From contig CBFIIQ010000009.1 of assembly GCA_965662685.1 (NCBI GenBank), positions 1 to 64,000 on the forward strand: a DNA stretch of 64,000 nt, given 5' to 3'. Positions within the stretch are counted from its first letter, which is position 1. Every line of letters begins with the position of its first letter. The stretch comes from Eutrophocola sp965662685 (GTDB lineage Bacteria > Pseudomonadota > Gammaproteobacteria > Pseudomonadales > Pseudohongiellaceae). Below are positions 34,161-41,814 of this stretch, one piece after another. A program made the position numbers and the translations under genes. Below the pieces are notes generated by a model that saw nothing but the letters and a program-made list of their open reading frames with translations, was not told the DNA's origin and searched no databases.

Positions 34161-34560
34161 GCAACTGCTTCTCCATTTGGATGAAACGGCGCAGGGTATT
34201 CGCCTCCAGACGTGCCAGGGCACTATGGGCATTGCGTTCCTGTTCATCCAGAGTAAAAAACTGTTGTTCAAGTGTACTTTTGATAGAAGCAAGGTCTTTT
34301 CCCTGGATGGCGTTGAATGTGGAAATCCTCACCTCCCGGTTTATTTTCAGCAGGCAGCCATGGTTGATGGCATACAGGGACTCGGTGTTGGCCTGATTGG
34401 TGAATGTCAGTAGGCCGGGTACCAGCGTTGCAATGAAATCCATGTGCCGGGGCAGCAAGCAGAAAAAACCGTTACTGGCCTCGGCAATGACCTTTACAGC
34501 ATCGGTCTCGGCGATTATGCCCGTTGGCGTCATCAGTGTGAGTTGCATGGTGGGGCTCAT
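34153..34560 (-). CDS. atpC: N-type ATPase epsilon subunit
   Basis: The 135-residue epsilon subunit sits on the central stalk and can inhibit ATP hydrolysis. The N-terminal beta-barrel (LTLMTPTGIIAETDAVKVIAEASNGFFCLLPRHMDFIATLVPG) is recognisable, followed by a helical C-terminus. In N-ATPase operons atpC follows atpD directly, as here, where the two overlap by one base (TGATG). The location of epsilon near the operon start separates this locus from ordinary atpIBEFHAGDC clusters. Confidence 0.94.
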   Translation of the reverse strand: MSPTMQLTLMTPTGIIAETDAVKVIAEASNGFFCLLPRHMDFIATLVPGLLTFTNQANTESLYAINHGCLLKINREVRISTFNAIQGKDLASIKSTLEQQFFTLDEQERNAHSALARLEANTLRRFIQMEKQLHG

Positions 34561-36005
34561 CAGGTGACCACAGTCGTTTGCGTTTGGGAAGGGGGGCGTA
34601 CTGCAAGCGCGCCGAGGCCGCCGATCATGTAAAAATCCTGTTCTGGCAGACTGTCAAGATCACCGTTGAGGATACGCTCGCAACCTTCCAGCGTATCGCT
34701 GATGTCGACTTGCGTACCAGGATAGCCAGTGAACTGTTCAGTGGAAAAAAAGGGCTGGGTGAGAAATCGTTCCAGCCGTCGTGCCCGTGACACTATTTGA
34801 CGATCGTGCAGAGTCAACTCCTCTAGTCCAAGCATGGCGATAATATCTTTAAGCTCATCGTATTCCGCGAGTACTTCACGCACATCATTGGCAATACGGT
34901 AATGGCGTTTGCCTACTACGGTCTGCGAAAGCATTTTGGAATTAGAGTTCAGTAAATCGATAGCAGGGTAGAAACCTTCCGCAGCACGCTCCCGCGACAG
35001 GACGATGGAGGCAGACAAGTGGGCGAAAGTGTGGGTGGCGGAGGGGTCGGTCAGGTCATCGGCAGGGACATAGATTGCCTGTACTGATGTTATCGCGCCC
35101 TGGGAGGAGCTGCTGATGCGCTCTTCCAGTTCGGCCAGTTCCGACGCCAGGGTTGGTTGGTACCCGACCTGGGATGGAGAACGCCCCATGAGTCCTGACA
35201 CCTCCATTCCGGACTGGATAAAACGGAATATATTATCCACCAGAAACAGGACATCGCGTTTCTCGACATCGCGGAAATATTCAGCCATGGTAAGTGCCAC
35301 ATGACTGATGCGAAAGCGGGCGCCGGGGGGTTCATTCATTTGCCCGCAAACCATTATGGTCTTTTCCAGCACCCCGGTATCTTTCATTTCCCGATATAAT
35401 TCCTCTGCTTCCCGGTTGCGCTCACCGATACCACAGAACATGCCTATGCCCTGGTATTCATGCATCATGTTATGAATCATTTCCGTCAGTAACACAGTTT
35501 TACCAACGCCGGCACCGCCGAACAGGCCGGCTTTGCCACCACGCTCCAGCGGCGCCAGCAAATCGATAGCCTTGATTCCGGTGATGAATACTTCCCGTTC
35601 GGTACGCCGGCGATTAAGCGCAATGGGATCCCGGTGAACGCTCCAGGCCTGCGGGCAGTGGAGTGGGCCAGCATTGTCTATGGTTTCGCCGAAGACATTG
35701 AACATCCTGCCCAGCAAGGCTTTACCTACTGGCGCTGTCAGCATTGAACCGGTATCGGTAACCACGCTATGGCGCTTCAATCCCCTGGTCGCATTGAGTG
35801 CCAGGCAGCGCACCCGGTTAAGGCCCAAATGGGTTTGCACTTCCAGCTTGATTGTGTCGTTCTCACCCGCAGTCAATATCTGAAAGCGGGGAGGAAGCAT
35901 ATTGGGACATTGCACATCAACGATATTGCCATGGACAGCTGCCACAAATGGCTTCATGGATTGTGTTTTCGCGGAGTTACGCGATCCTGTTGTTGCGTTA
36001 ATCAT
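34560..36005 (-). CDS. atpD: N-type ATPase beta subunit
   Basis: The catalytic beta subunit (481 residues) has Walker A GGAGVGKTVL, the catalytic glutamate loop GIGERNREAEEL, Walker B DVLFLVDNIFRF and the family sequence GRSPSQVGYQPTLASELA. M17 (35957) is a possible shorter start, as MKPFVAAVHGNIVDV is the usual N-terminus. It begins 17 bases after the channel gene, and both are probably transcribed from the FNR-like promoter at 37168-37208. N-ATPases occur beside the housekeeping F-ATPase and usually act as ATP-driven ion pumps, which fits a fermentation setting. Confidence 0.96.
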   Translation of the reverse strand: MINATTGSRNSAKTQSMKPFVAAVHGNIVDVQCPNMLPPRFQILTAGENDTIKLEVQTHLGLNRVRCLALNATRGLKRHSVVTDTGSMLTAPVGKALLGRMFNVFGETIDNAGPLHCPQAWSVHRDPIALNRRRTEREVFITGIKAIDLLAPLERGGKAGLFGGAGVGKTVLLTEMIHNMMHEYQGIGMFCGIGERNREAEELYREMKDTGVLEKTIMVCGQMNEPPGARFRISHVALTMAEYFRDVEKRDVLFLVDNIFRFIQSGMEVSGLMGRSPSQVGYQPTLASELAELEERISSSSQGAITSVQAIYVPADDLTDPSATHTFAHLSASIVLSRERAAEGFYPAIDLLNSNSKMLSQTVVGKRHYRIANDVREVLAEYDELKDIIAMLGLEELTLHDRQIVSRARRLERFLTQPFFSTEQFTGYPGTQVDISDTLEGCERILNGDLDSLPEQDFYMIGGLGALAVRPPSQTQTTVVT

Positions 36006-36022
36006 CGATATGCATCATTGGC

Positions 36023-36532
36023 TTAGGAGGTATTGGCTTTAACCATTTTCTTTTCACGAAGTTTCAGTTTTCGGCTCCTGACTTTTTCCACATGCTCAAT
36101 AAGGGTGTCTACAGTGGCTTTCAGTAATTCAAGTTCCTGTATGGATAAACTGTCGAGTTGCTCCAGATGATATTCAATAGTGTCAATAATCTGTCTCGCG
36201 GGGCGCTGTAACGGACGCATAAAATAAGCAGTAATAGTGGCAATAATGGCGCCGAAGAACAGCATTGAGCCAATGACTATCCAGATTGCACCGAAAAATT
36301 CGGCGCGACCACTTAGTGGCATGTCGGCGATGCCTGCTGTGGAAAAAGCCGCTACCCCCCAGTACAGTGCTTTACCATAGGACGTAATGGTAGTGTCCGC
36401 CATCTCCTGTTCGCCCCAATAAACAGCCGCCGAAAACAGCATCCAAAGTACGATGAACAGTATGATCATTTTCACCATGGGGGTACGAATCAGTACATCC
36501 TTGATAAAACGTTTTGCTTTTACATACACCAT
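36023..36532 (-). CDS. Two-helix ion channel with non-canonical selectivity filter
   Basis: The 169-residue protein has the layout of an Ion_trans_2 potassium channel: helix 1 (MIILFIVLWMLFSAAVYW), pore region (GKALYWGVAAFSTAGIADM), helix 2 (FFGAIWIVIGSMLFFGAIIAT) and a charged helical tail. The filter TVGYGD expected after ALYW is STAGIAD, so potassium selectivity is doubtful. The ATG at 36532 lies nine bases after GAGG; an ATG at 36544 sits too close to that site. It is 17 bases before atpD and downstream of the CBS gene, suggesting function with the N-ATPase, for example as an ion leak or gate. This is inference. Confidence 0.75.
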   Translation of the reverse strand: MVYVKAKRFIKDVLIRTPMVKMIILFIVLWMLFSAAVYWGEQEMADTTITSYGKALYWGVAAFSTAGIADMPLSGRAEFFGAIWIVIGSMLFFGAIIATITAYFMRPLQRPARQIIDTIEYHLEQLDSLSIQELELLKATVDTLIEHVEKVRSRKLKLREKKMVKANTS

Positions 36533-36609
36533 GACATTGTCCATCCTCGCTAACAGCCTTGAATATCAACATGGCGCAACAACGCTGTGAAAAATGACCA
36601 GAGCCAGTT

Positions 36610-37089
36610 TTATGCAGAGACGACGGGACGGTTTGCCTCTTTATGATGAGCACTTACCTGTTTTAACATGGCGAGTACATCACTGGGACCCAGGCTATTT
36701 TTACTTTTACGATTAGCCGTTGCCGCGACAATGTCACCCATCGACACTATGCCGCACAGTTTTCCGTTCTGACTGGTCACCATAATGCGACGCACACCAT
36801 TTTGTTCCATTTTGGTCAGACAGCCTTCGATATTGTCTTCCTGGTGACAACAACACAGATGCTGTCCCTGGATTATCTGGTTGACCTGCATTTCCCACAG
36901 TGGCTTGTGCTTGTGCAGTGCTGCCATGGCGATGTCCCTGTCGGTAATAATGCCAACTGGTACGTTTTTCTCATTCACCACCGGCACTGCGCCGCAATCG
37001 TTATCCCACATCAGACGGGCAGCCTGATCCAGGCTGGTATCTGTACTGCAACTCGTGACATCGCTGCTCATGACTTCATTTACGTTCAT
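36610..37089 (-). CDS. CBS-pair regulatory protein
   Basis: The 159 residues form two CBS motifs (MSSDVTSCSTDTSLDQAARLM, VPVVNEKNVPVGIITDRDIA and, after residue 80, GVRRIMVTSQNGKLCGIVSMGDI). A cysteine-rich connector HLCCCHQ lies between them. CBS pairs bind adenine nucleotides and report energy charge. It is the first gene after the FNR-like promoter and lies 66 bp before the channel gene, so it may sense ATP/AMP for the ion-pump operon. The cysteine cluster could add redox or metal sensing. A second CBS protein is encoded at 51243. Confidence 0.87.
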   Translation of the reverse strand: MNVNEVMSSDVTSCSTDTSLDQAARLMWDNDCGAVPVVNEKNVPVGIITDRDIAMAALHKHKPLWEMQVNQIIQGQHLCCCHQEDNIEGCLTKMEQNGVRRIMVTSQNGKLCGIVSMGDIVAATANRKSKNSLGPSDVLAMLKQVSAHHKEANRPVVSA

Positions 37090-37167
37090 TGAAAACTCCT
37101 TAGCGTGAAAATTCTGAAAATAGTGTAGAAAGGCTCCCGGTTGATATTTGTTACCGGGTTGATTTTC

Positions 37168-37208
37168 AGTGTAGGGGCAGGGTATGGATAATTTTTGACG
37201 CAGGTCAA
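37168..37208 (-). promoter_or_regulatory. FNR-like class II promoter for CBS-channel-N-ATPase
   Basis: The box TTGACGCAGGTCAA (37195-37208) is symmetric. TACACT at 37173-37168 starts 28.5 bp leftward, identical in sequence and spacing to the promoter at 13003. The start would be near 37160, about 71 bases before the CBS gene. Confidence 0.65.
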
Positions 37209-37259
37209 TTCGGGAAAAGAGAAGAAAAAAGTCATAGATAAAAGTTGATCGCTCAAAAA

Positions 37260-37300
37260 TTGATGTGCATCAGTTCAGCACGACTTCGGGTATTTACCAT
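37260..37300 (+). promoter_or_regulatory. FNR-like class II promoter for malQ-glgBXPA
   Basis: The box TTGATGTGCATCAG (37260-37273) differs from the FNR consensus at one base. TACCAT at 37295-37300 starts 28.5 bp from the centre. The leader to malQ would be about 31 bases. It is 52 bp from the divergent N-ATPase box. Confidence 0.65.
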
Positions 37301-37338
37301 TTTCGCTGGTAATTATTGATTACGGGAAACGCTGTTAT

Positions 37339-39516
37339 ATGCCAGGGCATACAAGTCTGGAATATCTGTTGAACCACATTCCTGAGGAAAAACTCGAGGA
37401 ACTTCTCGAAGTCCATGGTGTGCTTCCGTCGTTTATTGATTATTCCGGTCATACCGTTAAAACGCCGCTGGCAGACAGGCTGCTTGTGCTGGAAGCACTG
37501 GGCTTGCAGGTCAACAGTGAGCAGGCTGTTGATGAATTGCTGGCTCAAGCCAGAAGTGAAAACCTGCAGCACTGGATCAAGCCAGTCATCGTGGCGCTTG
37601 CAGACGCGCTGGTGATACTTCGTTTCACCTGTTCACAGGCTGAAACTACTACAGCGGTTTTCCACTGGCGTATTGATCTGGAAGCCGGTGGAAGCCTGAG
37701 CGGTGAGTTCAGGCCTGCCCAGCACGGGCCCTTTGAATCCTGTGAAGCTGGTCATGGCAGTTTTACCAGCATGGATATTCCCCTGAGGGTTGTTCCCGCG
37801 GGTTATCACCAGTTGTACCTGCGGACTGAAAAAAGTGTCCAGCAGGCGCTGATTGTTGCGGCTCCCGAGCGCAGCCATGAACCTCGGTGGCTGTTGGCGG
37901 GAAGACGGCTGTGGGGTGTTTCAGTCCAGCTATATACGCTGCGATCTGGCCGCAATCTGGGCATGGGGGATTTTGCCGATCTTTACGAGTTGATCAGGCG
38001 TTCGGCGGCGGCAGGGGCAGATTTTGTTCTACTCAATCCCCTGCATGCACTGCATTTTGGCCCGCCAGTTCTGGTAAGTCCCTATAGCCCGAGTGACCGG
38101 CGTTTTCTCAACCCTCTTTATATTGCCCCTGATCTGGATGAGGATTTCACTGATTCTGCAGATATTGCCGCATTTACGGCCAGAGCTGAATTCAGAGCGT
38201 TGCTACGGAAACTCGAAGAAAAGCCCGATGTGGATTACCCGGGAGTAACAGCCCTTAAATTCAGGATATTTGAATTGATGTTCCGTTCCTTCCAGGAATC
38301 CAGTAGCGCAGCGGATTCGGCGCGCGCTATTGCTTTCAGGGCATACGTGGAGGATCAAGGTGAAAACCTGGCAGCATTTGCGGCCTGCCAGGCTGAATTG
38401 CCAATGCCCGGTGTAGCGGCAAATGAAGATCCGGATTTCCATTGTTACCTGCAATGGTTGGCCGAACGTCAGCTTTCCGAAGCCAGGCAGCTGGCCCGGG
38501 CACAAGGTATGCAGGTCGGTATTATCGGGGATCTTGCCGTAGGCAGTTATAGCAAGGGCTGTGAAGTAACAACCAATGCTGGCCTGTTTTGCCTGGGAGC
38601 AAGGATTGGTGCACCGCCTGATGACTTCAATCCCATGGGGCAGAACTGGGGGCTACCGCCACTGCGGCCCGATGCGCTGGAAGCGTCCGGGTTTCGCCAT
38701 TTCATTACCGTGTTGCGGGAAAATATGCGTGTATGCAATGCGTTGCGTATTGATCATGTGATGTCGTTGATGCGTCTGTGGTGGTGTCCCGGAGATGGGG
38801 CCCAAAGCGCGAAATCCCCCGTGGGTGCCTATGTCCGTTACCCGGTGGATATCCTTTTTGCGATTCTCAGGCTCGAAAGCGAGCGCGGCCATTGCCTGGT
38901 AATAGGGGAGGATCTGGGGGTCGTGCCGCCGGAGATTCGCCGTTATCTTGATGATTCCGGGTTGTTTTCAAATAGCGTTTTTTATTTCGAAAAATATGAC
39001 GGTGTGTATTTCAGAAAGCCGGAACATTACCCGCAGCGGACCCTGGCCTTTATAGCCAATCATGACGTGCCGACGCTCAAAGCCTGGTGGAATTTGAAAG
39101 ACCTGGCGCTGCGTGAACGAATTGCACTGCTGCCTGAAGGGCTATCGCTTGAAGAGGCAAGCGCCTACCGCGAACATGAAAAACGCCTGTTGCTGCAGTG
39201 GCTGGACGAATTATCAATGCTTCCCCATGAGTGGCAGGATCGCGACAGCAGTCGTCCTTTCGACACGGCGTTGGCCAGTGCCATCTTTCGCGCCTGCGGT
39301 GCCACCAATGCCCAGTTGGTCTCCCTCCAGCTTGATGACCTCGCCGGTCTTGAGAGCCCTGTCAATATTCCCGGCACAGATAAGGAATATGCGAACTGGC
39401 GGCGCAAGTTGCCTGTGACCCTGGAGGAATTGTTTGAACATGCAGACACCAGGCAAATGCTGGCAGCAATAAACGAGACAAGAGACAAATCGGAACGGAC
39501 GCTGTTATGGACTTGA
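37339..39516 (+). CDS. malQ: 4-alpha-glucanotransferase (amylomaltase)
   Basis: MalQ transfers maltooligosaccharide chains and releases glucose, helping to process glucans left by phosphorylase and debranching enzyme. The 725-residue form has an N-terminal extension of about 190 residues, as in E. coli-type MalQ, then the GH77 barrel: WGVSVQLYTLRS, the nucleophile region IIGDLAVG, ALRIDHVMSLMRLWW and GEDLGVVPP. FIANHDVPTLKAWW carries the transition-state aspartate. It is the first gene of the glycogen operon under an FNR-like promoter; glgB starts 80 bp downstream. Confidence 0.95.
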   Translation: MPGHTSLEYLLNHIPEEKLEELLEVHGVLPSFIDYSGHTVKTPLADRLLVLEALGLQVNSEQAVDELLAQARSENLQHWIKPVIVALADALVILRFTCSQAETTTAVFHWRIDLEAGGSLSGEFRPAQHGPFESCEAGHGSFTSMDIPLRVVPAGYHQLYLRTEKSVQQALIVAAPERSHEPRWLLAGRRLWGVSVQLYTLRSGRNLGMGDFADLYELIRRSAAAGADFVLLNPLHALHFGPPVLVSPYSPSDRRFLNPLYIAPDLDEDFTDSADIAAFTARAEFRALLRKLEEKPDVDYPGVTALKFRIFELMFRSFQESSSAADSARAIAFRAYVEDQGENLAAFAACQAELPMPGVAANEDPDFHCYLQWLAERQLSEARQLARAQGMQVGIIGDLAVGSYSKGCEVTTNAGLFCLGARIGAPPDDFNPMGQNWGLPPLRPDALEASGFRHFITVLRENMRVCNALRIDHVMSLMRLWWCPGDGAQSAKSPVGAYVRYPVDILFAILRLESERGHCLVIGEDLGVVPPEIRRYLDDSGLFSNSVFYFEKYDGVYFRKPEHYPQRTLAFIANHDVPTLKAWWNLKDLALRERIALLPEGLSLEEASAYREHEKRLLLQWLDELSMLPHEWQDRDSSRPFDTALASAIFRACGATNAQLVSLQLDDLAGLESPVNIPGTDKEYANWRRKLPVTLEELFEHADTRQMLAAINETRDKSERTLLWT

Positions 39517-39595
39517 TGAACCTGGCAAAACCGATCTCAGGATGGACAGGGCATTGTGGATGGCAGGGTCGGGTTGTTAATAAACGGAATATGGC

Positions 39596-41806
39596 ATGTT
39601 GACTGTTGACGAATTAACACAGGACATTGTTGAAGCCATTGTAAGCGGTCGTCACAATGATGTTTTCTCGGTACTGGGGATGCATCCGGTGAAGGGCAAT
39701 GCCGTGTGCATCAGGGTATTTCTGCCTGGTGCCAGACGTGTGCGCGTGAAATCTTCGCAGCAGGAAAGCCAAAAAGACTTTGCAGAGTTGGCTGCTATAG
39801 ATGCCGCCGGGCTGTTTAGCGGCGTGGTCCCCATGGCACAGGGTAGCCCCTACTGGCTGGAGGTGGATTATCCTCTGGCAACGGTGGTGCGGGAGGATGT
39901 TTACCGTTTTCCGTCCCTGCTGGATGAGAAGGATTGTTATCTGTTCAACAATGGAACCCAGGAACGGGCCTGGCATTTTCTCGGGGCTAATCAGCGTGAG
40001 TGTGACGGAGTGCCAGGTGTCCTGTTTGCGTTGTGGGCGCCAAACGCATGCCGGGTAGCGGTAGTAGGAGACTTCAATTCCTGGGATGGCAGAGTAAACC
40101 AGATGCGTTTCCATCCTGCCTGGGGGTTGTGGGATCTGTTCATACCAGGCGTTTCTCCAGGTGACTCATATAAATATGAGATTTGCGGGGCTGATGGCAA
40201 CCTGTTGCCACTCAAAGCCGATCCCTATGCCAGGCAAGTGCAATTGCGGCCTGATACTGCCTCAGTGATACCGTGTCCCAGCAGCCATGTCTGGGAAGAC
40301 GGCGACTGGATGAATTGTCGTGCCAACAACGGACATCAGCACAAGGCAATTTCAGTCTACGAACTGCATGCAGGTTCCTGGCGACGTAATGGCGACAACG
40401 GGTTTTTAAACTACCGGGAAATAGCAAAGGCATTGGTACCCTATGCCATGGATCTGGGGTTTACCCATATCCAGTTGCTGCCGATCAGCGAACATCCTCT
40501 GGATGGTTCCTGGGGATACCAGCCTGTGGGATTGTTTGCCCCAACCAGTCGTTTCGGCACAGCCGATGATTTTCGTTATTTCGTCGACACTGCGCATCGG
40601 GCCGGGCTTGGCGTATTGCTGGACTGGGTGCCCGGGCATTTTCCAAATGATGAGCATGGTCTGGCCCGCTTTGACGGCACCCACCTGTATGAGCATGCCG
40701 ATCCACGTCGGGGACATCATCCGGATTGGGATACCCTGATCTTCAATTACCAGAGGGCGGAGGTGATCAGTTATCTAATTAGTAATGCTTTTTACTGGTT
40801 TGAGGAGTTTCACATTGATGGGTTGCGCTTTGATGCTGTGGCGTCAATGCTCTATCTCGACTATAGCCGGCAAGAAGGGCAGTGGCTGCCCAATTACCAT
40901 GGCGGTAGAGAAAACCTGGAAGCCATAGATTTATTGCGTAATCTCAACCGCCGCCTGTATTTCAATTTTACCGGCATTATGACCATTGCCGAGGAGTCGA
41001 CTGCCTGGCCAGGAGTGACCAATCTGACTGAACAGGGGGGGCTGGGGTTCGGCTTTAAATGGAATCTGGGCTGGATGCATGACACGCTTTCATATTTCAG
41101 CCGTGACCCGATCCACCGCAAGTATCACCACAATGAAATCACCTTCAGTCTGCTCTATGCCTATTCCGAACATTTCATGCTGCCGTTCAGTCATGACGAG
41201 GTGGTACACGGTAAACGTTCTTTACTGGAAAGAATGCCTGGTGATGATTATGCCAGGTTCGCGAATTTACGTGCCTGTTTTTGTTTCATGTGGACCCATC
41301 CCGGCAAGAAACTCCTGTTCATGGGAGGTGAGTTCGCGCAACGTGCAGAATGGTCTCATGACAGCAGTCTGGACTGGCATTTGCTGGAATATGAACCTCA
41401 CAGGGGGATACAGGACCTGATACGGGATCTCAATGCGGTTTATCGGGAACACCCGGCACTGCATGACTGCGAGCATTCCCATGAGGGCTTCGAATGGGTT
41501 GATGCGGACAATAATGCATTGTCGATTTTCAGTTATCTACGCAAAAACCGCCAGGGTAATTCATTGATCCTGACCGTGCTCAACCTGACGCCAATCGCAC
41601 ATCACAATTTTCGCCTCGGTGTACCTGTACCCGGTTATTACAGAGAGCTAATCAACTCGGACAGTGCAGGCTACGGAGGCTCAGGGATGGGCAATCCGGT
41701 TGGTTGCAGTACCGAGAACAGCCCTAGTCATGGCCGGCAATGGTCTCTGAAACTGGATCTGCCACCCCTGGCTGCGCTGATTTTCAGTCTGGAACAGGAG
41801 GCATAG
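39596..41806 (+). CDS. glgB: 1,4-alpha-glucan branching enzyme
   Basis: The branching enzyme (736 residues) moves alpha-1,4 chain ends to 1,6 positions. An N-terminal CBM48/beta-sandwich region (about 20-220; VLFALWAPNACRVAVVGDFNSWDGR) precedes the GH13 barrel: DWVPGHFP, DGLRFDAVASMLYLDYSR with the nucleophile aspartate, MTIAEESTAWPGV with the acid glutamate and LPFSHDEVVHGK. It is the second gene of the operon, and glgX starts nine bases after its stop. Presence of a synthesis enzyme in the same operon as degradation enzymes implies turnover rather than pure breakdown. Confidence 0.97.
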   Translation: MLTVDELTQDIVEAIVSGRHNDVFSVLGMHPVKGNAVCIRVFLPGARRVRVKSSQQESQKDFAELAAIDAAGLFSGVVPMAQGSPYWLEVDYPLATVVREDVYRFPSLLDEKDCYLFNNGTQERAWHFLGANQRECDGVPGVLFALWAPNACRVAVVGDFNSWDGRVNQMRFHPAWGLWDLFIPGVSPGDSYKYEICGADGNLLPLKADPYARQVQLRPDTASVIPCPSSHVWEDGDWMNCRANNGHQHKAISVYELHAGSWRRNGDNGFLNYREIAKALVPYAMDLGFTHIQLLPISEHPLDGSWGYQPVGLFAPTSRFGTADDFRYFVDTAHRAGLGVLLDWVPGHFPNDEHGLARFDGTHLYEHADPRRGHHPDWDTLIFNYQRAEVISYLISNAFYWFEEFHIDGLRFDAVASMLYLDYSRQEGQWLPNYHGGRENLEAIDLLRNLNRRLYFNFTGIMTIAEESTAWPGVTNLTEQGGLGFGFKWNLGWMHDTLSYFSRDPIHRKYHHNEITFSLLYAYSEHFMLPFSHDEVVHGKRSLLERMPGDDYARFANLRACFCFMWTHPGKKLLFMGGEFAQRAEWSHDSSLDWHLLEYEPHRGIQDLIRDLNAVYREHPALHDCEHSHEGFEWVDADNNALSIFSYLRKNRQGNSLILTVLNLTPIAHHNFRLGVPVPGYYRELINSDSAGYGGSGMGNPVGCSTENSPSHGRQWSLKLDLPPLAALIFSLEQEA

Positions 41807-41814
41807 CTCAACCC

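Noticed and set aside
29336..36005. Housekeeping F-type ATP synthase
   Set aside because: The gene order starts with beta and epsilon, AtpQ/AtpR-like genes are present, the b subunit is long and no delta gene exists, all of which mark the N-type.
37255..37266. TTGATCGCTCAA-like sequence beside the malQ box
   Set aside because: The half-sites are only two bases apart, unlike every other box. The neighbouring site at 37260 fits better.
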